20,799 nt of DNA from a virus: positions 1 through 20,799 of IMG/VR virus record IMGVR_UViG_3300027963_000400; one strand, written 5' to 3'. The notes beneath the pieces were generated by a model that saw nothing but the letters and a program-made list of their open reading frames with translations, did not search any database and was not told the origin of the DNA. Position numbers and translations under genes: made by a program. Positions 14,101 to 20,799 of the stretch are shown in pieces. Every line of letters begins with the position of its first letter. The first letter of the stretch is position 1.

Positions 14101-17100
14101 TGGTGCCAACGTAACAGGCACCGTGGCCAATGCTACCTATGCTGATTCAGCAGGAACAGTAACAAACAATGCACAAGCCAATATTACAAGTGTTGGCATA
14201 TTAACAAGTTTAAGTGTTAGCGGCAATACCACAACTGGTAATTTACTTAGCGGTGGCCTAATCAGTGCTACTTCAACCATTACTTCGGCAGCCAATATTA
14301 CTGGTGGCAACTTAATTACCGCCGGACTAATCACAGCAACTGGCAATGCAACTGTTGGTAATTTACAAACCGCAGGTTTAATCACAGCAACTGGTAATAT
14401 TATCAGCGGCAACTTACTAACTGGTGGATTAATCAGTGCTACATCAACAATCACCAGTGCGGCAAATATTACTGGTGGCAATGTCCTAACAGGTGGATTG
14501 ATATCTGCAACCGGTACTATCACTAGTGCCGCTAACATAACTGGTGGCAATGTCCTAACAGGTGGATTGATTTCGGCAACTGGCAATATCACTGGCGGCA
14601 ATATTAACACCAATAGTATAGTTGGCGTCTCATTGACAATTGCTACCAATGGTGATTTGACGTTAAACTCCGTTGGAAATATTCTGGTCAGCAATAAAAT
14701 TATTAGAAATCTTGCTGACCCGGTGCAAGACCAAGATGCCGCAACCAAAGCCTATGTTGACAATGTGGCGCAAGGACTTGATCCCAAAGCATCCGTTTCT
14801 TTGGCCACAGCCACCACACTACCTGCTTATACCTACAACAACGGAACTGCCGGAGTTGGTGCAACCATAACTGGATCTGCCTCAGGCTTATTAACTATTG
14901 ATGGAACCTCACCCACAGTTGGTGATCGAGTGTTGATCAAGAATGAAACTGGTGGTAATGCTCCATACAACGGTATCTATACAGTCACCGCCAACGATGC
15001 AGGATCCTCATACGTATTGACTCGTTCTGCCGACATGAATCAGGCTGCCGAAGTACCTGGAGCATTTGTTTTTGTTGAGTTGGGCTCAGTCAATGCCGAT
15101 TCTGGATATGTGTGTACTACAAATGCGCCGGTGGTAATTGGCACAACCGCTATTGTTTGGACACAATTCTCCAGTGCCGGCAGTTATACTGCCAACAACA
15201 GTGCTGGCCTAAGCCTTGTGGGATCGCAATTCAATGCCTTGGTGGACAACAACACCACAGCGTTTGATGGATCAGGCAATATTATTGTCAAGGCCAGTGC
15301 CAATCTCACAACGCCAAATATTGGCGCGGCAACTGGTACAAGTGTAAGTTTAACTGCTAATGTAACCGGTGGAAATTTGCTGACAGGTGGTGTTATCAGT
15401 GCCACAGCCAACATAACCGGTGGCAACATATTAACAGCCGGAATAGTTTCAGCAACTGGTAATATTTCTGGTAATTATTTCCTTGGCAATGGTTCTGCTC
15501 TAACTGGTGTTATTGCCGCCGGTGGTCAAGGTAACACAATAACACTGGGTACACCAACAGATGGTAATCTTGTACAAAACGTGGCCTACCCAGGTTGGAC
15601 CACAGCAACTTTTGTCACAGATGGCCTAGATGACTTGAATCAAGTGGCACTGAACATAGCCAACAGTACCTATGTGGGCAACGCTTATATCACTGCCAAC
15701 GTGAGTTCAGGACCAAGTCCATTGAGTGTGGCACTAACAGGCCGTTACGTCGGTAACCCCAACGCTTACTTGTGGCAATTTGGTGATGGTACTGCCAATG
15801 CAACCACAGCCAACGCTGTACACACATTCAGCAATGTATCTGGTGGTACATTCACAGTGACCTACACCGCATACAACACCAATGGAACCTACAATGGAAA
15901 TGTGGCCAATGGAGCCAAAGGATCAACCAGCACAGCGTCTACCACAATAACATTGTATACGCCTACTCCAATACCATCGTTCACTGCCAACCGAACAACG
16001 TTGGACACCCCTGGCGGTGTGCTGATAACCAACAGCAGTTTGTACGCAGAAACTTACTCAATCAACTGGGGTGATGGCACCATTGTGATTCCAGCCAACA
16101 ACTGGACCACAGCAAGTCATACATTTACCAATGCTACGGCCAACACTGATGTGTTGTACGGAGTTAACCTAACAGGTAACAGTGCCAATGCAGGTGCCAC
16201 TCCGGTGAGTGTGACATCATCCAACACCAATGTCAAAGTTTACTCATCACAGGCCAGCAATGTGTTTGTCACTGCCAACCGAGCCAATGTGATCAATGGA
16301 TCAGGTGTGATAAGTTTTAGAAACGATTCAAACGGTGCGCCAGGTAACACAGCAAGTTTTGGTGCACAACAGTATTATTATCTAAACTACGGTGACGGCA
16401 ATGTCAGCAACGTGGTTGTTGCATCTGGTACTGCTGGCAACCCTGGCGCTGCCAACGTTACCAATACCTTTGCGTTGAGTGCGGCCAATCAATCAGGCAA
16501 CATCTATCAACAGTTCACTGCAAACTTGTCCTTGTACACCGGTTATAGTACCAGCCCATTCAAGAGTGGCAACATCACAATCACAATTGAACCACAGACT
16601 CGTGCCAACTTTGTTGGAACCACTGCCAACGTCACTACCAATGCCACTGCCAATACAGGCAACGCTAGAGTTGGCTATCTCTACACTGACTACAACGGTG
16701 CCAATCGGTCTACTTTTACATTCCAGAACACCAGCGAGAACAGCAATATTGCCAACTGGACCTGGGGCGACGCCACATTCAGCAACGGCGTAAGCAACGT
16801 GGGCAACACACTGCACACCTATACCGGTACTGGCGCCTTTACTGTGTCACTACAGGCCAACGGAACACCCAATGGCATAACCAGTACAGCACAGAGTAAT
16901 ACTTTGAGTACTACAGGTTATATCTTTATTGCCGCTAACCCTACTGCACCCACTGCACTGAGCGGCTTTGCCAATTTGACCATTGCCAATGCCAGCCAGG
17001 GCACAAGTCCATTGTTGGCAGCCGGTGCCGCTGACGCATCAGGTGGAAACATTCCGGCCAACGGCACAAGTGTCACACGTTTTGCAACAACAGCAACTAT

Positions 17101-18580
17101 CACAACCAGTGCCAACGTACAAAATGCCAACACAGCGGTAACAGGAACACTGACTGCGTATGTAAATAATACGGCCGCTGGCAATGTGTCATTTAGCAAT
17201 GTAAGTAACACTGTTGGAACATCGGGCGCTTTGGTTGTGTCGGCCGACCAAGACTTGCACGTGGCCAATGCCGCAGTACCCAGTTACTTCTACAAAGTGT
17301 TCAGCGCCAACGTAAGTTGTACATTGAGCAGTTTGAGCACAGGCTATAACAATTACAAAATGGTACACTCAGTATCAGGCAACACCAACTATGTGGGCTT
17401 TGTCAAAGACAATTTGAACACAGCACCCAGCCTAGTTACTAGTAACGTGTTGATGGTCGAGTCCACAGCAGGAACCTACAGATACATTTCAGGAATTCCT
17501 TACTACAACACAGGCTCACCTGCAATCACAATTGCCAATCTAGAGGTCAGCAATCTAGCAGGTCAAACTTATACCAGTGCTACGCCTTTTACATTGGCCA
17601 GTGGTACGGTATACGAAGGTTCGGGTGCAGTGTTATCGGCAACTCAGACCAAGACTCTGGCACAACTTGACAATGCAGGCAACAGTATGTTGACCGGTAG
17701 CAACGTCAAGGCCAACATTGGCGTCAGTGCAAACTACACTTTTGGTAATTTGACCGGCAACATTACCGGTGCAAACAACAGCGTGAGCACCTTGCAGGCC
17801 AACGTACTCAACGTGATTGGAACTGGTACCACCGTACAATTGCCAACCAAGATACAGATGTATGCTGGCGCAAACTCTGGGGTGAACGAGCAGTCAATCA
17901 CTTGCACACCTACTGCCAACACACAAGCGGCCATACGTATTGTGATGAGCACAGCAGGCAACACTCCAGTGTTTTCTGACTCAACTAATTATTACACAGC
18001 CAACGCTTGGTCTGGAGCACAAACCATTGCCGGCACACCAGAGGCTGTGGTGCGGTATGGTGTACTCACGCAATATGCTGTTGACTTGAGCACAGGATAC
18101 TTGCCAGTAGGACCAAACTTGTCAATCACTGGCGGCCGTACAAGCACACAGTATTTTACTTTTGCATTTGCAAGACCAAGCCTGGCCAACTTTGACATTA
18201 GATTGACCACAACCACAGGTGTTGCAGGAGTTTGGGTAGCGGCACCGGGCACAACAATAGACAAGAGTGGATTCTCATCGCCCACTCCGGGATTCCCAGG
18301 ACCTACCAGTACCATCAACGGATGGCTGGAAACATACACACAGTATGCTGGATCAGGAGTTCCGGGTGCTGCCAGTGGTACTGGTGGCAATGGCTCAAAC
18401 GGTTGTGCCTTGACCGGCGCGGATGTGATACCGTTAAATACAGCAATTGCCAACGTAGGATACACAATGACTCTGGGATCTCAAAATGCCGCTAACAGTA
18501 CTGGCAACAACATTTTAATTAGAATTGCATTGGCAAGTGGCCAATCTATCACAGCCTTGTCAATAGGAGTAGCCGCTTAA
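11126..18580 (+). CDS. Giant repetitive tail-fibre/adhesin protein with PKD-like domains
   Basis: This 2484-residue protein is probably a virion fibre that contacts the host. Residues 5-35 (IIDVGANANDGTGEPLREAF, then NDNFTQIW) are the N-terminal module common to fibre proteins of T4-like aquatic phages. Residues ~100-1195 are repeats built from GNYFIGNGALLTGI, VVDDLLYLDVVGN, AAQPNITSVGTLTS and TGGNVLTGGLISATG blocks. Around 1200-1410 is a fibre domain starting AATKAYVDNVAQGLDPKAS, with VGDRVLIKNETG. Residues ~1523-1950 hold about four PKD-like beta domains marked by FGDG (~1551), WGDG (~1647), YGDG (~1754) and WGDA (~1879). The last ~530 residues are Ser/Thr/Asn/Gly-rich and unrecognised. There is no signal peptide, as expected for a virion protein. 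Its stop overlaps the next start by one base. Confidence 0.85.
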   Translation: MTQQIIDVGANANDGTGEPLREAFTAVNDNFTQIWTAGPVGSQVKISGNIVTTTVTNLGLTLAGNGIGNIQANSTIVPGTSGVYDLGAPDRTFQYIYGDYLVGNGALITGIVANTTYNNANVAAFLPTYTGNLVSLTGPVITTANVVAGNVITGGFLGVTGNITSVANITGNNLISSGRISAVGNITTTANVAGNYFIGNGAFLTGITATNIAAAALTGTTLSSNVLYSSLQVVDDLLYLDVVGNVTTQGRFIGSGAGLTNIPAANVTGQVANAAIAGTVYTNAQPNITSVGTLTSLTATGNITGNYFIGNGALLTGISTSGVNANALVGTTLSSNVLYSSLQVVDDLLYLDVVGNVTTQGRFIGSGAGLTNLLGANIVGSVANATYANIAGTAYSVAGANVTGTVANATYATIAGSATSANTANTATYANTANAVAGANVSGTVANATYATTAGSATTATTATTAGTVTTAAQPNITSVGTLTSVAVSGNTTAGNILTGGKISAVGNITGNYFIGNGALLTGVSATNVNANALIGDVLSSNVLYSSLKVVDDLLYLDVVGNITTTGRFIGSGAGLTNIPGGNITGSVANATYAVTAGTATTATYANTANTVAGANVTGTVANATYAVTAGSATTAGTVTTAAQPNITSVGTLTSVTVTGNATGGNLLTAGVVSATGNITTTNYFIGNGRQLTGIQASEVGVLANLSVTGNTQTGNLLTGGTISAVGNIRTTGNVTGNYFIGNGSQLTGIIASAGAAITNGNSNVTVNANGNVTVGVTGTSNVAVFAPTGAYITGQVSATGNIAGNYLLGNGALITGLPAGYSNTDVANYLPTYSGNLVSLTGPVTTTSNVTGGNVITGGLISAVGNVSGNYILGNGALLTGVITSVANINNGTSNVTVVSSGGNITVGVGGTANVAVFATTGEYITGVLSASGNVTGGNVLTAGLISATSTITSAANIIGGNVLTGGLISAIGNIQGNVFIGNGAGLTSLTGANVTGTVANATYADSAGTVTNNAQANITSVGILTSLSVSGNTTTGNLLSGGLISATSTITSAANITGGNLITAGLITATGNATVGNLQTAGLITATGNIISGNLLTGGLISATSTITSAANITGGNVLTGGLISATGTITSAANITGGNVLTGGLISATGNITGGNINTNSIVGVSLTIATNGDLTLNSVGNILVSNKIIRNLADPVQDQDAATKAYVDNVAQGLDPKASVSLATATTLPAYTYNNGTAGVGATITGSASGLLTIDGTSPTVGDRVLIKNETGGNAPYNGIYTVTANDAGSSYVLTRSADMNQAAEVPGAFVFVELGSVNADSGYVCTTNAPVVIGTTAIVWTQFSSAGSYTANNSAGLSLVGSQFNALVDNNTTAFDGSGNIIVKASANLTTPNIGAATGTSVSLTANVTGGNLLTGGVISATANITGGNILTAGIVSATGNISGNYFLGNGSALTGVIAAGGQGNTITLGTPTDGNLVQNVAYPGWTTATFVTDGLDDLNQVALNIANSTYVGNAYITANVSSGPSPLSVALTGRYVGNPNAYLWQFGDGTANATTANAVHTFSNVSGGTFTVTYTAYNTNGTYNGNVANGAKGSTSTASTTITLYTPTPIPSFTANRTTLDTPGGVLITNSSLYAETYSINWGDGTIVIPANNWTTASHTFTNATANTDVLYGVNLTGNSANAGATPVSVTSSNTNVKVYSSQASNVFVTANRANVINGSGVISFRNDSNGAPGNTASFGAQQYYYLNYGDGNVSNVVVASGTAGNPGAANVTNTFALSAANQSGNIYQQFTANLSLYTGYSTSPFKSGNITITIEPQTRANFVGTTANVTTNATANTGNARVGYLYTDYNGANRSTFTFQNTSENSNIANWTWGDATFSNGVSNVGNTLHTYTGTGAFTVSLQANGTPNGITSTAQSNTLSTTGYIFIAANPTAPTALSGFANLTIANASQGTSPLLAAGAADASGGNIPANGTSVTRFATTATITTSANVQNANTAVTGTLTAYVNNTAAGNVSFSNVSNTVGTSGALVVSADQDLHVANAAVPSYFYKVFSANVSCTLSSLSTGYNNYKMVHSVSGNTNYVGFVKDNLNTAPSLVTSNVLMVESTAGTYRYISGIPYYNTGSPAITIANLEVSNLAGQTYTSATPFTLASGTVYEGSGAVLSATQTKTLAQLDNAGNSMLTGSNVKANIGVSANYTFGNLTGNITGANNSVSTLQANVLNVIGTGTTVQLPTKIQMYAGANSGVNEQSITCTPTANTQAAIRIVMSTAGNTPVFSDSTNYYTANAWSGAQTIAGTPEAVVRYGVLTQYAVDLSTGYLPVGPNLSITGGRTSTQYFTFAFARPSLANFDIRLTTTTGVAGVWVAAPGTTIDKSGFSSPTPGFPGPTSTINGWLETYTQYAGSGVPGAASGTGGNGSNGCALTGADVIPLNTAIANVGYTMTLGSQNAANSTGNNILIRIALASGQSITALSIGVAA
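11781..12858 (+). repeat. Three copies of a ~127-bp module in the giant fibre gene
   Basis: Copies lie at about 11781-11907, 12114-12240 (333 bases on) and 12732-12858 (618 bases on). Copies 1 and 2 are nearly identical in DNA; copy 3 is diverged but encodes the same peptide (LSSNVLYSSL, VVDDLLYLDVVGN, GRFIGSGAGLTN). All offsets are multiples of three, so the frame is kept. Confidence 0.85.
14230..14620 (+). repeat. In-frame tandem repeat block (69-bp unit) in the giant fibre gene
   Basis: The peptide pattern TGGNVLTGGLISATGTITSAANI recurs here. The clearest pair shares 32 identical bases at 14471-14502 and 14540-14571, exactly 69 bases apart (23 codons). Neighbouring units are shortened or diverged. 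Confidence 0.85.
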
Positions 18581-20490
18581 TGGCCGCCTCGTTTAACGAA
18601 TCACAAAAGATTGACTACCTTTGGAAAAAGGTCGGCTACGGTGTAACCAAAACAGCCGAGCCTGCTTCCAAAGAAGCCTTCAACGAAAGCATTGCCAGTC
18701 CACTGCTGTATCGTGGTGACCTTATTTGGACACAAAGTGGAGACATACCTGCTTCACCTCCGGCCAATACCACATCACTGGTACAGGTGTACAAAGATGG
18801 CGGTGGCGCTGGATACAGTCCCACAGTGCAATGCACCGAAGATCTAACAGCACCTGACAATCAAACCTGGAAAACAAACCTAACCAATTGGATTCCCACA
18901 CAGTTTGGCGACAACTACCTGGTACAGGTGTATGCTGGTGCTCCAGGATTAAGTAACCCTCAAACAACAGGTACCAAGTTGTTTGGTGCCGGTTCCGGTA
19001 GCGATGACACCTGGTTCTTTGACTACCAGTCTGGCGTACTAAACTTCAATGGCGCAACTATACCAACTGCTATTGGTACCGGAACAGCCAACACAATTTA
19101 TGTTGTTGGCTACAGATATGTTGGTGAGTTTGGGGTAGACACAACATTCATCAGCAACGGCACTAGTAATGTAAACATTGCCACTGCCAATGGCAATATT
19201 ACCATGGGGGTTAATGGCACCAGCAATGTTGCTGTAATTTCTAATACAGGTGCATACGTTTCGGGAGTGGTTTCGGCAAGCGGTAATGTTACTAGTGGTA
19301 ATGTATTAACTGGTGGCCTGATCAGTTCAACTGGGGCAATTACTTCGGTTGCCAACGTCAATGCTAACAATGTGATTGCTACTACTATTGTTAATGCGCC
19401 AAGTTTAACAGGTACCATTGCGTCATTGAGTGGTAACGTCACAGGCGGTAATGTATTAACTGGCGGCTTGATATCTGCCACTTCGACTATTACATCAGCG
19501 GCCAACATCACAGGTGGTAACATTTTAACAGGTGGGCTGATATCTGCTACTGGCACAGTCACTGGATCAAGTTTCTTGGGTGCTGTGGTGAGTGTAACAG
19601 CCAATGTCACAGGTGGTAATGTATTAACTGGTGGATTAGTATCAGCCACTGGCAACATAACTGGTGGCAACATACTAACAGTCGGTAAAATTTCTACATC
19701 GGGCAACATCACTGGCGGTAATATACTTTCAAACAATTACTATTATGCCAATGGCACTCCGGTTCCTCCAGGAATAATATACACAGCCAATACAGCACCT
19801 CCCACAAGCCCAGCACCCAAAGTAACTGATCAATGGTACGATACCGTGAATGATGTATTGTATCAATATCTTGATGATGGTACCAGTGACTATTGGGTAG
19901 ATACCACCAGCCCTGCCTTTGCCGGGGGAGTGGTAGCCAACGTGGCAATTTCTGGCACACTGATACCAATAGCCAACGTTACCTATGACATTGGTACCAG
20001 CAGTGTGTATTTTCGCAACACTTACACACAAAATCTCTACATCAACAACAGATTACCAGCATACAACATGCCCTTGGGTGCCGTGGTACAAACGGTGATG
20101 AGTTCAAGCCTGGGCGGCAGTGTAACAAACAGTGGATCCTATGTTGATGTCACTTATGCAAACGTAACTATTACTCCTTCAAGCGCAACCAGCAAAGTGC
20201 TGATTTTGGCCACTGGTACCAGTGAGTTTAGTGCATTGGCAGGAGCAAACGTCACTGCTGATACACAATTGATTAGATCACCCAGTACTAGTTTGCAAGT
20301 GCAAACAGTTGGTACAACAGTATCAACTGGTGGTATTGGTGCATCAGGTGCTATATCTTACAGTTATCTAGATGCACCGGGAACAACAGGTGCGGTAACT
20401 TATAAATTACAGCAACGAGTATCCAATACCAGTAGCACACTGACCAGCACAAATATCTGGTTGATAGCCCAGGAGATTGCCGCATCATGA
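18580..20490 (+). CDS. Second tail-fibre protein, T4-like aquatic phage type
   Basis: This 636-residue protein is a probable fibre or receptor-binding protein. Residues 1-190 (ESQKIDYLWKKVGYGVTKTA, SPLLYRGDLIWTQSGDIP, TWKTNLTNWIPTQFGD, DTWFFDYQSGVLNFNG) match the N-terminal, probably virion-attachment domain seen in fibres of cyanophage-like T4 relatives. Residues ~195-390 repeat the TGGNVLTGGLISATG pattern of the upstream giant protein. YDIGTSSVYFRNTYTQ (~468-483) is a fibre motif. Residues ~496-636 (GAVVQTVMSS, ITPSSATSKVLI, APGTTGAVTYKLQQR) form a C-terminal beta domain common at fibre tips. The start ATG at 18580 overlaps the upstream stop (TAATG), so translation is probably coupled. No Shine-Dalgarno of note is present. 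Receptor identity cannot be inferred. Confidence 0.86.
   Translation: MAASFNESQKIDYLWKKVGYGVTKTAEPASKEAFNESIASPLLYRGDLIWTQSGDIPASPPANTTSLVQVYKDGGGAGYSPTVQCTEDLTAPDNQTWKTNLTNWIPTQFGDNYLVQVYAGAPGLSNPQTTGTKLFGAGSGSDDTWFFDYQSGVLNFNGATIPTAIGTGTANTIYVVGYRYVGEFGVDTTFISNGTSNVNIATANGNITMGVNGTSNVAVISNTGAYVSGVVSASGNVTSGNVLTGGLISSTGAITSVANVNANNVIATTIVNAPSLTGTIASLSGNVTGGNVLTGGLISATSTITSAANITGGNILTGGLISATGTVTGSSFLGAVVSVTANVTGGNVLTGGLVSATGNITGGNILTVGKISTSGNITGGNILSNNYYYANGTPVPPGIIYTANTAPPTSPAPKVTDQWYDTVNDVLYQYLDDGTSDYWVDTTSPAFAGGVVANVAISGTLIPIANVTYDIGTSSVYFRNTYTQNLYINNRLPAYNMPLGAVVQTVMSSSLGGSVTNSGSYVDVTYANVTITPSSATSKVLILATGTSEFSALAGANVTADTQLIRSPSTSLQVQTVGTTVSTGGIGASGAISYSYLDAPGTTGAVTYKLQQRVSNTSSTLTSTNIWLIAQEIAAS
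19280..19740 (+). repeat. GN-x-TGGN-x-LTGGLISATG repeats shared with the giant fibre
   Basis: At least five in-frame copies of the NVTGGNVLTGGLISATG-type peptide occur here, with DNA such as GGTGGTAATGTATTAACTGG that closely matches 14000-14600 in the upstream gene. This suggests duplication or recombination between the two fibre genes. Confidence 0.8.
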
Positions 20491-20799
20491 TAACCGTATT
20501 TCATGCTATTCAAAGTTTGGTACCTGACGCAGAAGTCAGCGTGAGCATGTATGATCAGACCATAACCTGGCACCGGCCTGCGACTGCTCCAGTCACTGCG
20601 GAACAAATATATCAAGAACAACAGCGTTTGCAACAGGCCTATGACTGGGCGGAATATCAAAGAAATCGTGCTAGAGAGTACCCAACTATACAAGAACAAC
20701 TGGATGCCTTGTACCATGCTGGGGTGTTTCCCGCAGAAATGGCTGCTAGAATACGTGCAGTAAAAACAAAATATCCACGTTATTCGCCAGACCATGAAC
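20487..20799 (+). CDS. Tail-fibre-assembly/chaperone-like protein (3' end cut by window)
   Basis: The frame opens at ATG 20487 (ATGA overlap with the fibre stop) and is still open after 104 codons at the window edge. It begins MITVFHAIQSLVPDAEVSVS. The segment AREYPTIQEQLDALYHAGVF (residues ~64-83) resembles the YP-x-I-x-x-QLD-x-LY motif that ends many small phage tail-assembly/fibre-assembly proteins. AGGAG (20471-20475) lies 11 bases before the ATG. Location after two fibre genes fits a helper for fibre folding or attachment. Role by context and motif only; the full length is unknown. Confidence 0.7.
   Translation, partial: MITVFHAIQSLVPDAEVSVSMYDQTITWHRPATAPVTAEQIYQEQQRLQQAYDWAEYQRNRAREYPTIQEQLDALYHAGVFPAEMAARIRAVKTKYPRYSPDHE

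Noticed and set aside
13738-14748. Long antisense open frames over the giant fibre repeats
   Set aside because: They mirror the repeat composition (Pro/Val/Leu-rich low-complexity products), have no ribosome-binding sites, and are shadows of the sense gene.
17163-18440. TAAATA at 17163-17168 and 18435-18440 as promoters
   Set aside because: Both are deep inside the giant fibre gene with no downstream start nearby; treated as background matches.
19110-19736. 208-residue antisense open frame in the second fibre gene
   Set aside because: Same repeat-composition artefact as in the giant gene; no start signals.

Overview
The window is a stretch of the virion-structure region of a T4-like tailed phage (contractile-tail myovirus lineage). 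The diagnostic evidence is the T4 head order on the + strand: portal gp20, a small conserved ORF, an acidic gp67-like core protein, gp21 prohead protease, gp22 scaffold and gp23 major capsid protein. A TAAATA box resembling the T4-family late promoter core lies upstream of many genes. Host and exact genus cannot be read from the sequence. The fibre style and glycosyltransferase-like genes resemble those of aquatic T4-like phages such as cyanophage and pelagiphage relatives. No tRNA, CRISPR array, insertion sequence or integrase was seen.

Layout. (1) 1-57: the end of an unidentified upstream gene. (2) 77-586: a free-standing GIY-YIG homing endonuclease overlapping the portal gene. (3) 579-6477: the head module, gp20 to gp23, nearly gapless, closed by a strong intrinsic terminator at 6504-6529. 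(4) 6577-7338: an HNH homing endonuclease directly after gp23. (5) 7410-9462: an accessory island of two convergent glycosyltransferase-like genes, the second the only gene here on the - strand. (6) 9597-11070: a virion-type protein with a structured leader, and a small Rossmann-like protein possibly related to DUF115/MAF enzymes. (7) 11126-20799: an adhesion module made of a 2484-residue repetitive fibre with PKD-like domains, a second fibre sharing its repeats, and a truncated gene with a tail-fibre-assembly/chaperone-like C-terminal motif. The last three genes overlap by 1-4 bases and look translationally coupled.

How it works together. gp22 and the gp67-like protein would form the prohead core on the gp20 portal, gp23 would assemble around it, and gp21 would then cleave the core and the gp23 N-terminus; a plausible site is Leu-Lys-Glu at residues 40-42. 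The fibres would carry host recognition. Up to three glycosyltransferase-like genes lie between the capsid and fibre genes, so virion glycosylation is a reasonable but unproven idea.

Regulatory points that stand out. At two genes (HNH and giant fibre) a late-promoter box sits on the 5' arm of an inverted repeat whose 3' arm covers or adjoins the start region. Read-through RNA would be blocked while late-initiated RNA would be free, as known for some T4 genes. At several genes the box lies only 5 bases before the ATG, which predicts leaderless late mRNAs. One terminator hairpin carries the next gene's Shine-Dalgarno sequence in its 3' arm. There is no gene-free stretch longer than about 140 bases.
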